Shown here piece after piece: positions 47,344 through 56,003 of a stretch of 64,000 nt of DNA. The DNA comes from JAEMQF01 sp963791595. GTDB lineage: Bacteria > Pseudomonadota > Gammaproteobacteria > Burkholderiales > Burkholderiaceae_C. The notes beneath the pieces were generated by a model. The model made no database searches and was not told where the DNA came from. It saw only the letters and a list, made by a program, of their open reading frames with translations. Positions within the stretch are counted from its first letter, which is position 1. Each line of letters starts with the position of its first letter. Position numbers and translations under genes: made by a program. The stretch lies in contig CAWBTF010000036.1 in the NCBI GenBank assembly GCA_963791595.1, positions 173,161-237,160 of the forward strand. The letters run 5' to 3'.

Positions 47344-49499
47344 AGCTCTGCCCCCAATGCCACCGTGCAGTGGACTCAGAAGCCGACGGCATCACGCTGT
47401 GCTGCGCGAACGCGAGCCTGGAGTGGCACTGCACGAAGTGCGGCAAGGTCAGCGAAGGCTTCGCCTTTCCCTATGGCCGCTGCCCGCGCTGCGGCGGTGA
47501 GCTCGCCGCGCCGCATGCGCGGCGCATCGACGACTCGGCGGCGCTGCAGGCGATTCGCATGGCGTTCGAGATCGAACTCGGCGGGCGCGCGTTCTACCAG
47601 CGCGCCGCCGCGCAAACCGACGACAAGGCCTTGAGCGAGCTGTTCGCGCGCTTCGCGCTGATGGAAGGCGAGCACATGGAAACGCTGGCGCGGCGCTACC
47701 ACATCGATGCGCCGGCGCCGAGCACGGACTTCAAGGCCGACCTGACGGCGATCTTCGGTTCGGCCACCCAGCGGCCGAACGATCCCGACAACCTGTTTCG
47801 CACGGCAATCGGCATGGAGCAGCGCGCCGCCGAGTTTTTTGACTCGCGCGTCGCGCAGGCCAGAGCAGGCTCCGCCGAGCAGCGGCTGTTCCGCGAACTT
47901 GCCGCCGAAGAGCACGAGCACGCGAAGGAGCTGAGCGTTGCGTACGCGCGTTGGCGCTTCGGCCAGCCGGGACAATTCCGAACCAACCTGCTGCACCCTC
48001 CGACGACGCCGGTGACGGCACGGGTGCGCATGACGAACGCCGCAGCCGCGCTGCTCGCGCACCACGACGCGCAGCGCATCGCGCTGTGCTGCGGCGAACA
48101 GAGGATCAGCTACGGTGCCTTGCGCGAGCAGGTGATGCACGCTGCCGCCGTGCTGCGGGTGCGCGGCGTCGCCGGCGGCGAACGCGTCGCGGTCAAGCTG
48201 CCCGACGGCAGCGATTGGGTCAACGCCTACCTGGGCGCCATCTGGGCCGGCGGCGTGGCGGTCGCGGTGAATCCGCGCATCCCGGCCTCCGAATGGCAGT
48301 ACATCCTCGACGAAGCCGGCTTCCAGGTCATCGTCGCCGAGACGCTCGACGACACGCCGCCGCCCTGGCGCGAACGGGTGATTCTGCTGGCCGACTGGCA
48401 GCGCCTCGTCGGGCACGCGCATCCGCTCGCGCCCGAGCCGATGCACCCCGACGCGCCGGCGTTCTGGTGCCACTCGTCGGGAACCTCGGGCAAGCCGAAA
48501 GCCGTGGTGCATGCGCAGCGCGCGATGCGCAGCATCGAACAGGTGTCGAGCGAGGCGCTCGGCATCAGCGCCGACGACCGGCTGTTCGCGAGCTCCAAAC
48601 TGTTCTTCTCGTACCCGCTGACGAACAGCCTGTTCGCCGGGCTGAAGCTCGGCGCCAGCGTCGTGCTCGACCCCGCATGGCCCACGGCGCAGGGCGTGGC
48701 CGCGAGCGTCGAGGCGCAGCGCCCGAGCGTGCTGTTCAGCGTGCCGTCGCTGTACCGCAATCTGTTGCGCGAAGGGCTCGCGCCGCGCATCGCAGGTGCC
48801 GGCGTGCGCCTGTGCGTGTCGGCCGGCGAAGCGCTGCCGGCGAGCCTGCGCGATGCGTGGCGCGAGCAGACTGATCTGAGCATCGTCGACGGCTACGGCG
48901 CTTCCGAAACGCTGATCCTGGCGATGCTCGACCGCGGCGACGGCCAAGGCTTCATGCCCTCGCCGGGGGTGCGGATCGAGCCCTTCGAGCAAGCCGATGC
49001 GGATTTGCCGACGCGAATTCGCATCCACGCGCCGACGCTCGCGCTGGGTTACCTCGACCGGCCGAAGGCACAGGCCGAGACCTTCCTCCCCGACGCGGCC
49101 TCGGGCGATGTGGTGTTCTGCCCGGCCGATCTGTTCGCGAGAGCAGACGGCGGCGGCTGGCGCTTCGCCGGCCGCGAAGACAGCCTCGTAAAGATCGGCG
49201 GGCGCTGGGTCGACCTGGTCGAGCTCGAACAGCGGCTCACGGCGACGGCGGCACACATCGTCGAAGCCGCGGCGGTGTGCGTGCCCGACGCCGACGGCGT
49301 CGACGCGGTGGCGCTCTTTTACGTGGCCGTCGAGGCGACGCTTGCCACTGCCACCGACGCCAGGCTGCGCGACGCCGCGCAAGACCTGCCGCACCACCAG
49401 CGGCCGCGTTGGTTGTACCCCGTGGAGGCGCTGCCGCGAGGGCCCACCGGCAAGCTGCAGCGCAGCAAGCTTCGGGAATTGCATCAGGCGATGCATTGA
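47340..49499 (+). CDS. Rubrerythrin-like domain fused to an aromatic acyl-CoA ligase
   Basis: A 719-residue open frame with two unrelated parts. Residues 1-60 form a Cys-rich zinc or rubredoxin-like ribbon (LCPQC, HCTKCGK, CPRCGG). Residues 65-215 form a ferritin-like di-iron domain (FEIELGGRAFYQRAA, EGEHMETLARRYH, EEHEHAKEL). From about 225 on it is an AMP-forming ligase of the benzoate/4-hydroxybenzoate-CoA type (WCHSSGTSGKPKAVVHAQRA, DGYGASETLI, GRWVDLVELEQRL, PTGKLQRSKLREL). The ligase could make 4-hydroxybenzoyl-CoA; the rubrerythrin part could remove peroxide or oxygen near oxygen-sensitive enzymes. A GTGA at 48012-48015 marks a possible hidden gene boundary. Confidence 0.72.
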   Translation: MKLCPQCHRAVDSEADGITLCCANASLEWHCTKCGKVSEGFAFPYGRCPRCGGELAAPHARRIDDSAALQAIRMAFEIELGGRAFYQRAAAQTDDKALSELFARFALMEGEHMETLARRYHIDAPAPSTDFKADLTAIFGSATQRPNDPDNLFRTAIGMEQRAAEFFDSRVAQARAGSAEQRLFRELAAEEHEHAKELSVAYARWRFGQPGQFRTNLLHPPTTPVTARVRMTNAAAALLAHHDAQRIALCCGEQRISYGALREQVMHAAAVLRVRGVAGGERVAVKLPDGSDWVNAYLGAIWAGGVAVAVNPRIPASEWQYILDEAGFQVIVAETLDDTPPPWRERVILLADWQRLVGHAHPLAPEPMHPDAPAFWCHSSGTSGKPKAVVHAQRAMRSIEQVSSEALGISADDRLFASSKLFFSYPLTNSLFAGLKLGASVVLDPAWPTAQGVAASVEAQRPSVLFSVPSLYRNLLREGLAPRIAGAGVRLCVSAGEALPASLRDAWREQTDLSIVDGYGASETLILAMLDRGDGQGFMPSPGVRIEPFEQADADLPTRIRIHAPTLALGYLDRPKAQAETFLPDAASGDVVFCPADLFARADGGGWRFAGREDSLVKIGGRWVDLVELEQRLTATAAHIVEAAAVCVPDADGVDAVALFYVAVEATLATATDARLRDAAQDLPHHQRPRWLYPVEALPRGPTGKLQRSKLRELHQAMH

Positions 49500-49551
49500 A
49501 ATGACATTCGTCTGCGTCGAATTGCGTCAGGCGTACAGCGCAGAGCTGACT

Positions 49552-50042
49552 GCTTTCGGCCCAAAGCGGCCGTTCGACACTGTGTGCAGGCCAGCCTTCG
49601 CCGCTGCGCGCCCACCTGCTCCGCTGCGAGGGCAGGTGGCCCGGGGTACGTTCTCCGGCCCACGCTCGCGGGGCACCGGATGTGGTGCGCGGCGCGCATC
49701 TCCATCAACACCCGCCAAGCACCAGAGGAGCCAGGACACCGCGAATGGGTCCTGCGCCCGTACCCCGAACCACCTGCCCTGGCCACAGGGGTGCACCCCT
49801 GCGCAACGCCCGTCACCATGGGTGGCAGCGGGGCGGTGGTGGTGCCCCCGGGCGCAGGTCCCATTCGCGGTGTCCTGGCTCTTGGTGTGCTTGGACGGTG
49901 TTGATGGCGCTGCGCGTCGTGAGCTGCGGTGGCGCCCCGCGAGCGTGGACCGGAGAACGGGGGCGCCGCCACCGCCCTGGGGAACGGCCGGTCGTGGGCC
50001 GGGCCTGCACACAGTGTCGAACGGCCGCTTTGGGCCGAAAGC
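49552..50042. repeat. Long imperfect inverted repeat, about 490 bp
   Basis: The outer 41 bp (49552-49592) match 50002-50042 perfectly in reverse complement. Inner blocks also pair: 49650-49674 with 49934-49958 (one mismatch) and 49728-49749 with 49860-49881 (22 bp perfect). The centre lies near 49800. Between the blocks the arms have diverged. There is no convincing gene in 49500-50108; the reading frames that cross it are open only because of GC content. It could form a very large hairpin between the CoA-ligase fusion and the enoyl-CoA hydratase gene. Confidence 0.85.
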
Positions 50043-50108
50043 CGCCCTTCAAGATGCGTTAGCGTGTCATGCATCGCGGGTCGCGCGAAACGCGGTGGAG
50101 CAAATCAA

Positions 50109-50903
50109 ATGACGCTTCCTTGCGTCAACACCGAACGCCGCGGCCACGTGCTGGTTGCGACGCTGTCGCGCCCGCCGGTGAACGCGTTGAATGACGAATT
50201 GATCGATCAGATGCACGCCGTGCTCGACACCGCGATCGCTGACGACAGCCTGGCGGTGCTGCACATTCGCAGCAGCGAGCGGGTCTTCTCAGCAGGGGCC
50301 GATCTCGCGCTGATTCGCGAGTGCTTCGCCACACTGCAAGGGCCGGACGCGATGACCGAAGTGGTGCGCCACATGCAGCGCCTGTACGCAAGGCTGGAGG
50401 CCGCGCCGTTGGCGACGGTTGCGGAGATCGGCGGCGCTGCGCTCGGCGGCGGGCTCGAGCTCGCGCTCGCCTGCGACTTGCGAGTCGCGGCGCTGGAGGC
50501 GACGCTCGGCCTGCCCGAAGCCTCGCTCGGCCTGCTGCCCGGCGCCGGCGGCACGCAGCGCCTGACGCTTCTCACCGGTCCCGGGGTCGCGAAGCGCCTG
50601 ATCCTCGGCGCCGAAGTGATCGACGGCGCGCAGGCGCGGCAGCTTGGCCTCGTGCAATGGGCGCTGCCGCGCGAGCAGTTGCAAGCCTTCACGCACGAGC
50701 TCGCGGCGCGCCTCGGCGAAATCCCGAAGGCAGCGCTCGCCGCGAACAAGCGCTGCATCGCGGCGCACAGCGACCCGGATCGCGATGGGTTCGCCGAGGA
50801 GATCGCCGAAACTCGCACGCTCTATGACGACGCCGAAACGCGCGCCAAGGTGCGGGCGTTCCTCGATCGCAATCCGTCGCGGCGGCGCCGGGAAGTGGCG
50901 TGA
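50109..50903 (+). CDS. Enoyl-CoA hydratase/isomerase family protein
   Basis: A 264-residue crotonase-fold protein. It has the oxyanion-hole segments FSAGADLALI and AALGGGLELALACD, and GLPEASLGLLPGAGGTQRL with the acidic residues expected for a hydratase. It probably acts in beta-oxidation-like steps of aromatic degradation downstream of benzoyl-CoA, but the sequence does not tell its substrate. It stands between the long inverted repeat and the DUF2249 gene. Confidence 0.82.
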   Translation: MTLPCVNTERRGHVLVATLSRPPVNALNDELIDQMHAVLDTAIADDSLAVLHIRSSERVFSAGADLALIRECFATLQGPDAMTEVVRHMQRLYARLEAAPLATVAEIGGAALGGGLELALACDLRVAALEATLGLPEASLGLLPGAGGTQRLTLLTGPGVAKRLILGAEVIDGAQARQLGLVQWALPREQLQAFTHELAARLGEIPKAALAANKRCIAAHSDPDRDGFAEEIAETRTLYDDAETRAKVRAFLDRNPSRRRREVA

Positions 50904-50946
50904 GCGGCTTCGCGCATGCACCGGTTCGAAACCGGCACGAAGCGAG

Positions 50947-51294
50947 ATGACTGCCGACGCTGAATCGCGAACTGCCAAGCGCTGGCACGAAGCCGACGCA
51001 GTGCACATCGATGTGCGCGGTCTGCCGCCGCCGCAGCCGCTGGTCGCGATCCTGCGCCTCGTGCACGAACAGGGCGACTCAGGCAGCGCAGTGATCGTGC
51101 ACCACGACCGCGATCCGCTGTTGCTGTATCCCGAGCTCGCCGAGATCGGCTGGGTTGCGCAGCGCATCGAGGCGCCGCCGGGCGAAGTGCGGCTGCGCTT
51201 GTGGGACGCGAGGTCGCAGCCGCGCGAGCGCCGAGCCCGAAGCGTGAAAACCGCTGCCGGAGCCTTTCTCGCCGGCGCAACGGCCTGCGGCTGA
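50947..51294 (+). CDS. DUF2249 domain protein, 3' end altered at the island junction
   Basis: About 100 residues of DUF2249: HIDVRGLPPPQPLVAIL, then VIVHHDRDPLLLYPELAE. The family is frequently next to hemerythrin, NnrS-like and other NO-related genes and has no known activity. In the right-hand copy of the flanking repeat the frame ends RSRRASAEPEA* with a TGA overlapping the next GTG. Here an extra A at about 51217 shifts the frame, so the gene reads through to 51294. The intact version would stop near 51246. Confidence 0.75.
   Translation: MTADAESRTAKRWHEADAVHIDVRGLPPPQPLVAILRLVHEQGDSGSAVIVHHDRDPLLLYPELAEIGWVAQRIEAPPGEVRLRLWDARSQPRERRARSVKTAAGAFLAGATACG
51186..51278 (+). repeat. Left direct repeat flanking the restriction island
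   Basis: 93 bp matching 59638-59729 with about five differences (including one inserted A). It contains the 3' end of the DUF2249 gene, the GTGA overlap and the first codons of the downstream membrane protein gene. Confidence 0.85.
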
Positions 51295-51546
51295 CCGCAA
51301 TGACTGCGCTGGAGCGGCAGAAGCGGCGACGCGGACTGCGTGCCCCAAGAGCCTGTCCGACGTTGGGGCGGGCCGCGCTGGGCGTGTCTTGGGGCCGAGG
51401 TCCAAGGTGCAGCTGTGCCGGGCGGCACGGCGAGCATTTGCAACGACGAAAGGCTCCGAGAGACCGAGCCGGTTCCCGGCGACACTTGCGGTGCCGAGGG
51501 CAAGACACCCGCGCGCTCGAACTTCAACGATAGGTGGGACTTCCCG

Positions 51547-53540
51547 GTGGCTCTTTCGCTCGACAAGCCCAAGCTCGACAACCTTGCCGGCGACATCTGG
51601 AAGTCTGCCGAGCGCCTGCGCGGCAAGTTCAAGGCCTACGAATACCAGAGCGTCATCCTGCCGATCATCGTCATCCGGCGGCTGGAATGCGTGCTGCTGG
51701 CCTGGCGCGAGGCCAAGAGCGCCGAGGTGCTGGCCAAGCGGCCCAAGCTCACCGAGAAGGAGCTCGCGAAGCTGGTCAAGGAACTCGAACTGAATCCCCA
51801 GCAGTCGCCGTTCTCGAACAAGACCGAATGGACGCTGCGCAGGGTCTATGAGGAAGATCACACGCTGCTGGAGGAGAACTTTCGCGCCTACATCAACGGC
51901 TTCTCGAAGAACGTTGACGACATCATCGAGCACTTCAACTACCGCGCCACCATCGGCACGATGGTGAAGAACAACCGGCTCGCTCCGATCCTGAATCAGT
52001 ACAAGGAACTGGAGCTCGGCCCGGACCAGCTCTCGCCGGCCTGGAGATGGGCTACATCTACGAAGAGCTGCTGCGGCGCTTCTCGGAACAAAGCGGCGAG
52101 GAGGCCGGTGAACACTTCACGCCGCGCGAAGTCATCCGGCTGATGGTCGAGCTGCTGGACATCCCGATTCCCGACCGGCACTTCTCGATCTACGACCCGG
52201 CCTGCGGCACGGGCGGCATGTTGTCCGTGGCCAAGGAGCACCTGCTCGACCGCGCTGCCACGCCGCAGGAAAAGGAGCGCGTCGAGAAATTCGTGACCGT
52301 CCACGGACAGGAGCTTTCGCCGACCAACTACGCCATCTGTCAGGCCGACCTGCTGATCAAGAACGACAAGCAGGCAAAGGTGTATCCTCGGCAACTCGCT
52401 CATTCCGCACGACCCGCACAGCAGCGAGCCGGGCGACCAGTGGCCCGAAACCAAGTACCGCTTCGACTGCATGTTGAGCAACCCGCCCTTCGGCGTCACC
52501 TGGGGCGGCAAGGACGGCTACGAAGCGCGAGGCGCGGAAGCTGGAGAAGACCCGCTACCGGGCCGGCATGCCGCGCGTGAACGACGGCGCGCTGCTCTTC
52601 CTGCAAACCATGCTGGCCAAGATGATGGCGCCGGAGGAGGGCGGCAGCCGCATCGCCATCATCTTCAACGGCTCGCCGCTCTCCAATGGCGACTGCGGCT
52701 CGGGCGAAAGCGAAATCCGCCGCTGGATTCTGGAGAACGACTGGCTCGACGCCATCGTCATGCTGCCCGACCAGCTCTTCTACAACACCGGCATCTTCAC
52801 CTACATCTGGCTGCTGCGAAACGAGAAGCCCGCCACGCATCGCGGGCGCGTGATGCTCATCGACGCGCGCCAGCAGTTCGAGAAGGAGCCAAAGTCCTTC
52901 GGCAACAAGCGCAACCGGATGACCGACGCGCACCGGCAATGGATCGAGGAGCGTTACCGCGAAGGGCTGGGAATCCGGCTTCGACGATGAGCACGTGAAG
53001 ACTCTTCCGCGAGAAGGACTTCGCGTTCCACAAGGTCAAGCGTGGTGTTCTGGCAGACCGACGAGCACGACCAGCCGGCCATCGTCACCGAGCCTTACGA
53101 GAAGGCGTTCACCGCCGCCAACCTCGACCAAGGAGCAGGTGTTCCACGACAGCGACCTCAGCTTTCGCGTGCGCGTGAAAGTGGGTAAGGGCGAGAAGAC
53201 GGTGGAGTTCGTCCTCAAGCCGGCGGACAGTGCGGCGAAGAAGCTCAAGGCGGCGCTGGGCGACAAGCCGGAAATCCTCTCCGTCGAATGGACGCACCGC
53301 CACTACGTGCAGGATGACGAATACATCCCGCACGGCGAGGACATCGAGGCGTTCCTGAAGCGGGAAATCGCCAAGCCCATCATCCGCTGGGAAGACAGCC
53401 CGCAACTCGGCTACGAAATCCTGCCGAACAAATACTTCTACCGCTACCAGCCGCCCACGCCCGCGAAGGACTTGCTGGCGGAGTTCTGGAGGCTGGAGAA
53501 GGAGGCGGAGAAGATGCTAAATGGATTGGCAAGCCGATGA
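51547..53540 (+). pseudogene. hsdM: Type I restriction system DNA methyltransferase, about seven frame breaks as read
   Basis: The joined frames give a protein of about 660 residues. The N-terminal helical domain is SLDKPKLDNLAGDIWKSAER. The SAM-binding motif is DPACGTGGML, the catalytic adenine-methylase motif is NPPF (SNPPFGVTWGG), and the C-terminal extension ends WRLEKEAEKMLNG. It methylates adenine in the target site together with HsdS. Frame breaks fall near 52042, 52385, 52528, 52967, 53002, 53041 and 53126; nearly all look like one added base with conserved protein on each side. I chose GTG 51547 as start. The stop overlaps the hsdS ATG. Confidence 0.75.
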
Positions 53541-54934
53541 CAACCGCAAAGGAAACCGACCAGCTTGCACCGTGGACGAACGCTGTGCCAACGGGGTGGA
53601 CAGTGGCGCGCCTGGGCGCAGCTGCAGATGTCCTGTTCAGCAACGTGGACAAGCACACAATCGACGGCGAACGCCCTATTCGGCTCTGCAACTACGTCGA
53701 CGTCTACAAGAACGATCGAATCACTGGGGCAATCGATTTCATGAAGGCCTCAGCCGACGAGGGCGAAATCAGGAAGTTCCAGATTCACCGCGGTGATGTT
53801 CTTGCAACGAAGGACTCGGAAGCAGCAGACGACATTGCGATTCCTTCGCTGGTCGTCGAAGATTTGCCGGGTGTTTTGTGCGGATACCACATGGCGATGA
53901 TCCGTCCGCGGGTTGCATCGGTCAGCGGTGCGTTTCTGGCCTGGCTCCACGCTTCAAAGTCTTTCCGCGCACAGTATGAAGCGAAGGCGGTCGGGGTAAC
54001 GCGATTCGGCCTTTCCCAGTACGCCTTTCGCTCGGCACGCATTCCGCTCCCGCCACTACCGGAGCAACAGCGCATCGCGGCGTATCTCGACGCGAGTTGC
54101 GCAGCGATCGACGCTGCGGTAGCCGGCAAGCGCCTTCAACTCGAAACACTCGCCGCCCTCCGCAAGGCCATCATTCAACGTGCGGTCACGCGCGGCATCT
54201 CGGATCATGCCGTTTTGGAATCGACCAACAACGCGTGGATGGAGAACATTCCGCATGGTTGGCGACTGGTCAGCCTCAAGCGCATCGCGGAAATTCAAGG
54301 CGGCCTCACCCTCGGAAAACAGTACGAGGGCTCACTGGTCGAACGCCCCTACTTGCGCGTCGGCAACGTCCAGGATGGTCACCTCGATCTGGCTGACGTT
54401 TCGGTGATCGAACTCCCGGCGAGCGTGGCTGCGGGCGTCGAGCTTCGCCCGGACGACGTGCTGATGACCGAGGGTGGCGACCTCGACAAACTCGGACGCG
54501 GACATCTGTGGAACGGTGAGATCCCAGGCTGCCTGCACCAGAACCACATTTTCTCGGTGCGCTGTTTGCGCCACAAGCTGAAGCCGATGTTCCTCGCCCA
54601 TGTCACGGCCTCCCAATACGGGCGCGATTACTTCGAGGCCACGGGCAAGCAAACCACGAACCTCGCCTGCACCAACGCGACCAAGGTCGGCGAGTTCCCC
54701 ATTCCGTTGCCGTCCTTGCCTGAGCAGGAAGCCATCTGCGCCCACCTCGACGCAAAGCTCGGCGAAGTCAAACGCATCGTTGCCGGCATCGACGCCCAAA
54801 TCGCCACCCTCACCGCCTACCGCAAGTCGCTGATTCACGAGTGCGTCACCGGCCAGCGGCGGGTGACGGACGAGGATGTGCGCAGAGCAGGACGCAGCGA
54901 AACAAGTCAGCTTGCGCGGGAATTCGCGGTATGA
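53537..54934 (+). CDS. hsdS: Type I restriction system specificity subunit
   Basis: A 465-residue intact gene with two target-recognition domains. Each ends in the conserved helix start (PLPPLPEQQRIAAYLDA near 170-190; PLPSLPEQEAICAHLDAKL near 400) followed by a spacer helix (LQLETLAALRKAIIQRAV; IATLTAYRKSLIHECVTG). The two domains read the two halves of a bipartite DNA site; the sequence recognised cannot be predicted. It overlaps hsdM and the next gene by 4 bp each. Confidence 0.92.
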   Translation: MTTAKETDQLAPWTNAVPTGWTVARLGAAADVLFSNVDKHTIDGERPIRLCNYVDVYKNDRITGAIDFMKASADEGEIRKFQIHRGDVLATKDSEAADDIAIPSLVVEDLPGVLCGYHMAMIRPRVASVSGAFLAWLHASKSFRAQYEAKAVGVTRFGLSQYAFRSARIPLPPLPEQQRIAAYLDASCAAIDAAVAGKRLQLETLAALRKAIIQRAVTRGISDHAVLESTNNAWMENIPHGWRLVSLKRIAEIQGGLTLGKQYEGSLVERPYLRVGNVQDGHLDLADVSVIELPASVAAGVELRPDDVLMTEGGDLDKLGRGHLWNGEIPGCLHQNHIFSVRCLRHKLKPMFLAHVTASQYGRDYFEATGKQTTNLACTNATKVGEFPIPLPSLPEQEAICAHLDAKLGEVKRIVAGIDAQIATLTAYRKSLIHECVTGQRRVTDEDVRRAGRSETSQLAREFAV

Positions 54935-56001
54935 CCGCTCGGAAGTCGACCCCGCGAGCGGGCGTGGCCTTACCAGCCGCAGAGCCCGTCGCGCTGATCG
55001 CGGATGTGCGGGAGCTGATCCTGCAAGCCCGCGAGGGGGTCGCGCGGGCGGTGGACTCGGCGCTGACGACGCTGTACTGGCACATCGGCCGCCGCACCCT
55101 CCAGGATGTTCTGAAGGAGAAACGCGCAGGCTATGGCGAGGAGATTGTCTCCGCGCTGGGGAGACAATTGGAGCTGGAATTCGGACGCGGCTTTTCAGTG
55201 AAGTCGCTGCACCACATGATCCGGTTTGCGCAGGCTTTTCCTGACGAACAGATTGTCTCCGCGCTGCGGAGACAATTGACCTGGACCCATTTCAAGTCCT
55301 TGGTCTACATCGAAGACCCGCTGAAACGCGATTTCTACGCCGAGATGTGCCGCATCGAAGGCTGGAACACGCGGACGCTGGCGACGAAGATCGACGCCAT
55401 GCTTTTCGAGCGGACGGCGCTCTCGAAGAAACCGGATCAGCTCATCCGGCAGGAACTCGACGCTCTGCGGGCGCAGGACAGGCTGACGCCGGATCTGGTT
55501 TTTCGCGACCCCTACTTTCTCGATTTTCTCGGGCTGAAAGACACCTACTCGGAGAAAGACCTGGAGTCGGCGCTGTTGCGCGAGATCGAGTCGTTTCTGC
55601 TGGAGCTGGGAACGGGCTTTGCCTTCGTGGCGCGGCAAAAACGCATCACGCTGGATGGCGTCGACTATCACATGGACCTCGTCTTCTACCATCGGCGGCT
55701 CAAGCGGCTGGTAGTGGTCGAGCTGAAGTTGGGCGACTTCCAGCCCGCCGACTTCGGACAAATCGAACTCTATCTGCGCTGGCTCGACCGGCACGAGCGT
55801 CAACCAGGGGAAGAGCGGCCCATGGGCTTGATCCTGTGCGCCGGGAAGAAGGTCGAGACCGTGGAGTACCTTGACCTCGACCGCTCGGGCGTGCACGTGG
55901 CAGAGTACCTGACCGAGCTGCCGCCGCGCAAGCTGCTGCAACAGAAGCTCCACGATGCGGTTCGTCTGGCTCGCGCCCGGCTCGAATCCGCGAATGGCTG
56001 A
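54931..56001 (+). CDS. PDDEXK nuclease family protein (DUF1016/YhcG-like)
   Basis: A 356-residue protein. The N-terminal DUF1016 part includes LYWHIGRRTLQDVL and FSVKSLHHMIRFAQAFPD. The C-terminal nuclease fold has GVDYHMDLVFYHRRLKRLVV and VELKLGDFQPADFGQIELYL, giving the D...E-x-K core. Members often sit inside type I restriction operons and are presumed accessory or defence nucleases. It overlaps hsdS as ATGA and precedes hsdR by 2 bp, so it belongs to the operon. Two identical palindromes lie in its coding sequence. Confidence 0.85.
   Translation: MTARKSTPRAGVALPAAEPVALIADVRELILQAREGVARAVDSALTTLYWHIGRRTLQDVLKEKRAGYGEEIVSALGRQLELEFGRGFSVKSLHHMIRFAQAFPDEQIVSALRRQLTWTHFKSLVYIEDPLKRDFYAEMCRIEGWNTRTLATKIDAMLFERTALSKKPDQLIRQELDALRAQDRLTPDLVFRDPYFLDFLGLKDTYSEKDLESALLREIESFLLELGTGFAFVARQKRITLDGVDYHMDLVFYHRRLKRLVVVELKLGDFQPADFGQIELYLRWLDRHERQPGEERPMGLILCAGKKVETVEYLDLDRSGVHVAEYLTELPPRKLLQQKLHDAVRLARARLESANG
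55144..55168. repeat. In-frame palindrome 1 in the DUF1016 gene
   Basis: ATTGTCTCC and GGAGACAAT, 7 bp apart, form a 9-bp stem inside codons reading IVSALGRQL. An almost identical copy lies 108 bp (36 codons) downstream. Confidence 0.75.
55252..55276. repeat. In-frame palindrome 2 in the DUF1016 gene
   Basis: Same 9-bp stem and same frame as copy 1, here in IVSALRRQL. The loop differs by one base (CGCTGC against CGCTGG). Confidence 0.75.
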
Positions 56002-56003
56002 CC

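Noticed and set aside
49501..50112. Open frames of 130-250 codons through the long inverted repeat
   Set aside because: They repeat the same peptide in both arms on opposite strands, as expected from the palindrome, and lack family motifs and ribosome sites.
41824..50903. Aerobic phenylacetate (paaABCDE epoxidase) pathway
   Set aside because: Only a PaaK-type ligase and a generic enoyl-CoA hydratase are present; no paaABCDE, paaG or paaZ genes are visible, while PadBCD-like genes are adjacent.
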